This document shows, piece after piece, positions 58,977 to 64,000 of a stretch of 64,000 nt of DNA. This stretch comes from Norana najaformis (Eukaryota; Annelida; Clitellata; Crassiclitellata; Hormogastridae): NCBI GenBank assembly GCA_964023275.1, contig OZ029923.1, forward strand, positions 11,593,738-11,657,737. Direction: 5' to 3'. Under the pieces are notes generated by a model. It saw nothing but the letters and a program-made list of their open reading frames with translations, was not told the DNA's origin and searched no databases. Every line of letters begins with the position of its first letter. Position 1 is the stretch's first letter. Position numbers and translations under genes: made by a program.

Positions 58977-59623
58977 CTGAAACTGACCACTGCCCAGGCA
59001 TCCACTCCATGGTCCTATTTAACAGCATCACCCGATACCATAGGCGCCCCAATTTCTACCGCAACACTCACCGTCTGTGTGCGTGTGTGTGCGTGTGTGT
59101 GTGTGTGGGCGTGTGTATGCGTGTGTGTGTGCGTGTGTATGTGTGTTGCAATCTCTTCCTGTATTCATACGCATACTGTACATGAAGCTTCAAACGGATG
59201 AACCAACTGATCCCTATACATTATATGTGAGCTTAGATGGTTCTTCTGCTTGTATTTCAAACATATAATTATGTGAGTGCAGTAGCCTCTTCCTGTGTTA
59301 TGTACATAAACGTTAAATATATGCATTTATAATACATGTGGATATACATGTGTACTGCGTATGTGTGTTTATGAGTGTGGAATCGTTTCACGCGCATGCG
59401 CATCTGTCCCGTAGTTGTGTATCACATGCATGTGTATACATCTTGTAGATCATAAGAACTGGGAATGGGCCGAAATGTAGCTATGGAGCGGAGTATTTGC
59501 TGTACGGAGCACAACATCTGTTATCATCCATCCATCGACGCAGTTTAAACATTACCAGCTGTTTGTTGATGGGCCATCTTGACCATTTCTCTATGTGATC
59601 ATTCCAAATGAGCACATAATGGT

Positions 59624-59660
<37 letters not shown>

Positions 59661-60329
59661 AGCCACTGAGTAGCGACCTTGGACAATTTGCTCACCCACA
59701 ATTGTCTGTGAGGAAGGCAACGGGGAACCAGCTCACTCATCTCACCACAGAGTGGCATAAAGCCAACGGACCTGCCTACAGGCAGAGAACTCATCATCAA
59801 CATCATATAGCCTATATAGGCCTGTATATGGCACCAACGGAGGCCTACATTACATATACACACATATACAGTACGTACATGCATAAAAGATACACGCAAA
59901 AGATACTATTCTGACGCCTCGATATTCTTGCGGCTCATTGTGTAGGCACATTTTACACATGGGTAGGCGACAATCTACTGATTAACGTGCTAGACTGTAA
60001 ACCATGAGTTGTACGGGAGTACAGCTGAAACTCCCTCAGGGCTGAAAGATAATTCGAAATTTCTGCTCTACTTGCGTCCTCTAGAGAATCCAGCAACAAA
60101 ATCAGTACACTGCACGCGGTCCTGCTCTTGTCGGCTCTCGTTTCGTCGACTGCCATTTCGGCCAACTGTTCATCTCAACGCGGAATTTGCTTTATAATTC
60201 ATACATGTTCGAACTGCTACTGTTACTCCCAACCCTCCTATCTTCGTAAATTATTTACAATTCAACCACTCCGTTCAACCCACTCCGTTTAACCCACTCC
60301 TCGTCTGTCCTAACACTTCTTCGCCCTCC

Positions 60330-60745
60330 CGTCACCTCATCCTTAAAATTTGGAAAGCTCTCCATAGACGTAGCTGCCACACCCCTCTGGAATAAACTCC
60401 TGCCAGAATTACGAACATTATCTGACCCATCATACGAACTCAACAGAATTTAACCTCTTGCAGTTTTTCTGCTCTGGTCTTTCACTCAAAATTGAAAACT
60501 ACTTTTCCAAAAATCTCAACCTGATTCTTCCTCTTCTCCTTATCTCTCTTCTTGATTCAGTTTCAAGCACCATCCACCGTAGCCGTCCGACTGCCTGACT
60601 GCATGACTCCTGGATCTTGACCTGGAACCGAGAACTTTTGCTATCGATTTTGTTTTGACTGAGCTCCTGTGAATAAGCTGCTTCCCGCGACTTAGCTTTC
60701 ATTGGGCGCTGTTGAAATCTCGAGATTACGATTACGACGTTACCG
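60330..60745 (+). mobile_element. CR1/L2-like LINE 3' end
   Basis: The plus strand carries DVAATPLWNKLLPELRTLSD and a following SLKIENYFSK, which resembles the tail of CR1/L2-clade reverse transcriptases (LWNxLP...FKxxLKTxLF). The rest is a 3' UTR that ends in a (GATTAC)-type tail near 60740. The same UTR recurs at 5515-5755 (+) and reversed at 4303-4535, 31982-32125, 35637-35870 and, shortened, 28381-28470. Confidence 0.65.
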
Positions 60746-60989
60746 AGTCGGCGTTTCAGATTTTTGTTTGGATTCTGAATGCGATATTACATGTATGTGT
60801 TTACCGATGTTATTCGGTCGCATGTCGTAATCGTATCGTAATAATCTAGTTTGAATCGATCAATTCAGTGTATTAGGCCTACCTGAGCGCATGTCAGATG
60901 CTAATAAAAGCTATTTACTTATTTATTTACTTAACCCCACTGTATGCCTGCCAATTACATAGTCTTTGACTTTAAAAGTTTATATATTT

Positions 60990-61285
60990 TAAATTCATTT
61001 AGATCTACCGGAGATCTGGGAATATATAACTTTTCCAAGACGACGAATTTTTCCTCGAATAAGGTTGGCGCTAAAGAAACGCAGAGTTTATGATTATTTC
61101 CTGTCATTTCGTTCTCAACTTAAAACTTACCTGTTTCAAATTGCTTATCCACCATAGGCTGCCTCTCTGTCATGCGGACTGACCTTCTGGATATCGACCT
61201 GATTGTGGCTTGGTTTTGGTGTGCCATCGGTTGATGCCTTGTGCATTAGACACTGGCGCATTAGAAGTTGCTAATTATTATTTAG
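60990..61285 (+). mobile_element. Second CR1/L2-like LINE 3' end
   Basis: Contains RRVYDYFLSFRSQLKTYLFQ followed by IAYPP stop, again the C-terminal end typical of CR1/L2-like LINEs, then a UTR ending in (ATT)n near 61285. The last 60 bases match 30985-31045 closely. It ends about 130 nt before the UPF0047 start codon. Confidence 0.65.
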
Positions 61286-61415
61286 AATTCATCCTAATCG
61301 CTAGAGGCGCTAGTGCAAAGCGGTCAAACTAAAATTAGGAAGACACGACGGGAAAATCCATGATGTGTGTGAAGTCTGCGTTCTAATAAATAGCGAGGTA
61401 TAAGTCAGCACAGCT

Positions 61416-61551
61416 ATGGCCGGGAATAGTCTTTGGTTTCAGAAAGAAATCAGTCTTTCACCAAAGAAAAGAGGATGCCATCTGGTTACATCAGAGATAG
61501 AAAAATTACCTGAGATTAAGAAGGTGAAAGTAGGACTTTGCCACGTTTTGA
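61416..61551 (+). CDS. UPF0047 / YjbQ-family protein, coding exon 1 (residues 1-45)
   Basis: Encodes MAGNSLWFQKEISLSPKKRG and on to GLCHVL, the N-terminus of the UPF0047 (YjbQ, TIGR00149) family: the WFQKEI start, the RGCHLVT turn and the GLCHV strand are family hallmarks. The family is a small, soluble, trimeric beta-rich protein of about 130-140 residues; bacterial YjbQ has weak thiamine-phosphate synthase activity, and the role in animals is not settled (family knowledge). The ATG at 61416 gives the standard family N-terminus. The exon ends at TTGA/GTAAGT, phase 1; the leftover A joins exon 2 to make Ile46. A LINE 3' end lies only about 130 nt upstream, so the promoter must be compact or overlap it. 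The track-like extension past the donor is intron. Confidence 0.9.
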
Positions 61552-62003
61552 GTAAGTCGTGCAAAAATCATTATGACGTCTTGAGATACGGTCATGTTCC
61601 AGTAAAGTCTTGTCCATGTGTTATTTAAATGGGCTGTCACGTGTTGCCCTAGTGTTACAGTACTTTTCTCTAGCTAGTAACTTTAGCCATGTACTGATGC
61701 CTTATCTTTAGATGATGGTGCTATATAAATATAATGACATGAAATCAGTTTTTATAATTTAACACATGTGTTAGGTGATACAATTTTTTATTACCCAGTC
61801 ATAAAATTTTGTCCCGAAAGTACAGTATGATATTCTAGAACTTTTAGTTTACTAAAAAATCTTGAACCATATTTACTTCCTCACCTCAAACTCAAATTTG
61901 CAGATTTTGCACTTGTCATAAGTGAATAATTAAATGGTAAATAATATACTATGCAGCATTTTCAATGGAGGGTTTATTTTATTTGTTTGTATTTGAATTG
62001 CAG

Positions 62004-62038
62004 TAAAGCACACCTCAGCGAGTCTCAGTTTGAATGAG
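62004..62038 (+). CDS. UPF0047 coding exon 2, 35 nt (residues 46-57)
   Basis: Read as IKHTSASLSLNE, the HTSASL-containing motif that forms the conserved core and includes the putative active-site histidine (His48) of the family. Acceptor TTTGAATTGCAG before 62004 and donor GAG/GTCAGT after 62038. The single base from exon 1 plus 35 nt gives 12 codons and a phase-0 end. The exon is so short that it can be found only by knowing the family sequence. Confidence 0.9.
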
Positions 62039-62359
62039 GTCAGTATTTTAAATTTGAAATGCTTCTTTTGTGGAATTACTGTCCTCTCATATTGAATAAG
62101 ATTTGTTGAAACATTAATGTAACATCAATTACAGTAAAACTCCTGTGTGACTATACAGGTAAATCATCGTTGAGCAAGATGATTTTCAGATGTTGGTGTG
62201 AGAGTTGATGAGGTTCTCATTTAAAATTGCGATTGGCAAGCTCCACCCGAATGATTGGCCATCCACAGGGGCCTGTTACAGTGCTGCTTGAAGGAAATTC
62301 AAAATAAGGGAACTGCGCATGAGATAGCTTATGGGTCTTTTACCTGTAAAAGTGCATCT

Positions 62360-62369
62360 CATCTCTCTC

Positions 62370-62433
<64 letters not shown>

Positions 62434-62505
62434 TCTTTCTTTCTTTCTTTCTCTCTTTCCCTCTTCCTCTCCTTCTTCCTCTCCCTCTCCTTCTCTGTCT
62501 TTGTA
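62360..62505. repeat. (CT)n tract in UPF0047 intron 2
   Basis: CTCTCT followed by CTTT and CCTCTCC repeats. Confidence 0.95.
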
Positions 62506-62971
62506 GTGAGACACAATCATGATGTGCTTATAACATTAGTGGTGCAACTTGTTGGAATAAAGCTTCTTTCCTACTCAGGTCAAGATGCACTTCAGCCATT
62601 TTGGGAAATATTGATTTATTGAATTTATCCCATAGCTGTACTTGCTCTGTTTCTTTGGACTTATTCACATTAACAAAGAGGTAAACCAGTTTTCCAGTGA
62701 GTTTGATGTACAGAATCTAACACTCATTCTTATGCTTAATCATGTTAAGCCATTAAACTTACTGATAAGTAAGTAAATAAGTAAAGGGTATCTATAGTGT
62801 GAAAGTGTTAACTGATTCTGTAGTGTTTGGAACAGTACAGCAGAGGTACAACTTCCAAAAACTTCATGTTAAGTGGAACCCTAGCAGCTGTTTTGCCTAG
62901 CCTTTTTAAAGATTGTGAAGCGCTTAGTTTCTTGTGGTGTGCTGAAAATCGTAGATGGGCTTTTTTTGTAG

Positions 62972-62991
62972 AACTGGGATCCAGATGTTCG
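62972..62991 (+). CDS. UPF0047 coding exon 3, 20-nt microexon (residues 58-64)
   Basis: Reads NWDPDV plus the first two bases of an Arg codon, matching the NENWDPDVR segment of the family directly after exon 2. Acceptor is a long T tract and TAG; donor CG/GTAAGTGG is consensus. Phase 0 in, phase 2 out. At 20 nt it is well below usual exon size, yet both junctions and the protein match agree. Confidence 0.87.
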
Positions 62992-63811
62992 GTAAGTGGA
63001 AATCTTAATGGGTTGTTGTATTAGTATTTGACTGGGTTGAAAAATCTTGAGTCTTTCCTACTTGGCAGTTTATCCAAAATTCTAACTCTGTGAAAATTTG
63101 TGTATTCTTCTGCATGTCTTAAGGTTTATTTCTAAAAATTTATTTCTTGTTTTCATACAGTAACATTTTTATTGACAAGCATGAGGCAGGTAGGGTTTGC
63201 CCAAGTTCCGAATGCATTGATTGTCTCGTGGAGACTGTAATGTAAAAACTCTATGTTACAGTTCTTGTGCTAAACCAGCCGGCTACTGTGTCTCCAGATG
63301 CATCAATAACATTAATTAATCATGTTTTGTTTGGTCGTTAGTGGCAGATTGCTAGTGTGTCCTCATCATCAAGATGTATTTGTTACACCAAAACCTCCTT
63401 TTAATTATCAATACTGAAGCTGATTTTAATTTGGGAGCCATGTTCTTCACTGTATTTTATCTGGTAGTGAAGCACACTGTACGTGACCTATAGGCAGACA
63501 CCTTTTGTGTATTTTTATAGTAGTCAGGCAAGTATCTGACTGTGGGTCACAGAGCTTGTATTTTATTACTAGATTCTACAATGTATATGGATCTAATAGT
63601 ATGTTGGTCTTGCGGCGGAAGTTTCTGTTTCAATTGGACCTAACTGTGAAGTGAGACAGCAGAAAACGCGCTCAAGAGAGTTGTTGCATAGCAAAATAAA
63701 TTGGGCTTAAATTGTGCTGTGGTTTTCAATATGTGATGCACCACCAAACCACAAATGATATACGGTTTATTATGATTCTGTTATTTTCAATTCGTGAATT
63801 TGTTTTTAAAG

Positions 63812-63851
63812 AGTTGACATGGAGATGATGTTGAATACTTTGGTTCCTGAA
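63812..63851 (+). CDS. UPF0047 coding exon 4, 40 nt (residues 64-77); gene continues beyond window
   Basis: Completes Arg64 and reads VDMEMMLNTLVPE, matching the family segment DMExxLNxxVPE. Acceptor GTTTTTAAAG before 63812, donor GAA/GTAAGT after 63851; 2 + 40 nt gives a phase-0 end. About 60 residues of the usual family length, including the C-terminal GTWQGIWLxEHR motif, are expected beyond position 64000 and are not in this window. Confidence 0.88.
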
Positions 63852-64000
63852 GTAAGTTGCTTTTCCGATATTGTTCTCACTTAATGATATTGTCTTAATT
63901 GTATGTGCTTATCAGGACACTTAATATAACACCTTTTAAGTACTGTACCTCATAAAAAAGCGCAACTCACATGACTGATCTAAACTATAATAGTACTATT

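Larger units (their letters stand above)
61552..64000 (+). other. UPF0047 introns, AT-rich and almost repeat-free
   Basis: The introns at 61552-62003, 62039-62971, 62992-63811 and 63852 onward differ from the rest of the window in being AT-rich and nearly free of SINEs. The only clear repeats are a (CT)n tract at about 62360-62505 and a short (GTAA)n at 62766. Confidence 0.6.

Overview
The window is animal genomic DNA: multi-exon genes with GT-AG introns, about 95 % non-coding, dense in SINE/LINE debris and microsatellites. The best-resolved gene is a two-finger GATA factor of the GATA4/5/6 class, so the source is a bilaterian. Repeat style and gene content suggest a marine invertebrate, possibly an echinoderm or other deuterostome; the species is not identified.

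Layout. 1-7141: upstream DNA full of SINE copies, LINE 3' tails and a 20-bp tandem array. 7142-29373 (+): the whole coding region of the GATA4/5/6 gene in five coding exons (7142-7880, 25200-25390, 26776-26901, 27661-27766, 28727-29373), predicted 602 residues. All four junctions keep frame, and the introns separating the two zinc fingers and splitting the second finger from its basic tail lie where vertebrate GATA4/5/6 genes have them. Intron 1 is 17.3 kb and has a repeat-poor block (about 17.2-18.2 kb) with a tight cluster of forkhead-like sites and GATA-like sites, a candidate enhancer. 29374-46000: 3' UTR candidate, then repeat-rich DNA with no gene I can support. 46761-58976 (-): scattered pieces of at least one unrecognised minus-strand gene: an acidic exon (58631-58976), an exon with two 17-residue repeats (48536-about 48907), a tandemly duplicated small exon (47585-47678 and 47732-47822), and a long terminal-type exon (46761-47422). 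Phases are mutually compatible for three of these, but the gene model is inference. 61416-end (+): the first four coding exons of a UPF0047/YjbQ-family enzyme gene that runs off the window, including exons of only 35 and 20 nt.

Repeats explain most of the rest. There are at least three tRNA-derived SINE families with recognisable A/B boxes, LINE 3' fragments of at least two kinds (one with a conserved WIDNIK-type C-terminal tail, others with a CR1/L2-like tail), a hAT-type MITE with an 8-bp target duplication, and microsatellites that often begin where a SINE or LINE tail ends. I saw no rRNA gene, no CRISPR array and no element that I can identify as a retrovirus, LTR element or Polinton; one decayed coding remnant (about 9.34-10.0 kb) is of unknown origin.

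The GATA protein would act in the nucleus on WGATAR sites; in bilaterians this class specifies endoderm and mesoderm. The UPF0047 enzyme and the minus-strand gene show no functional link to it.
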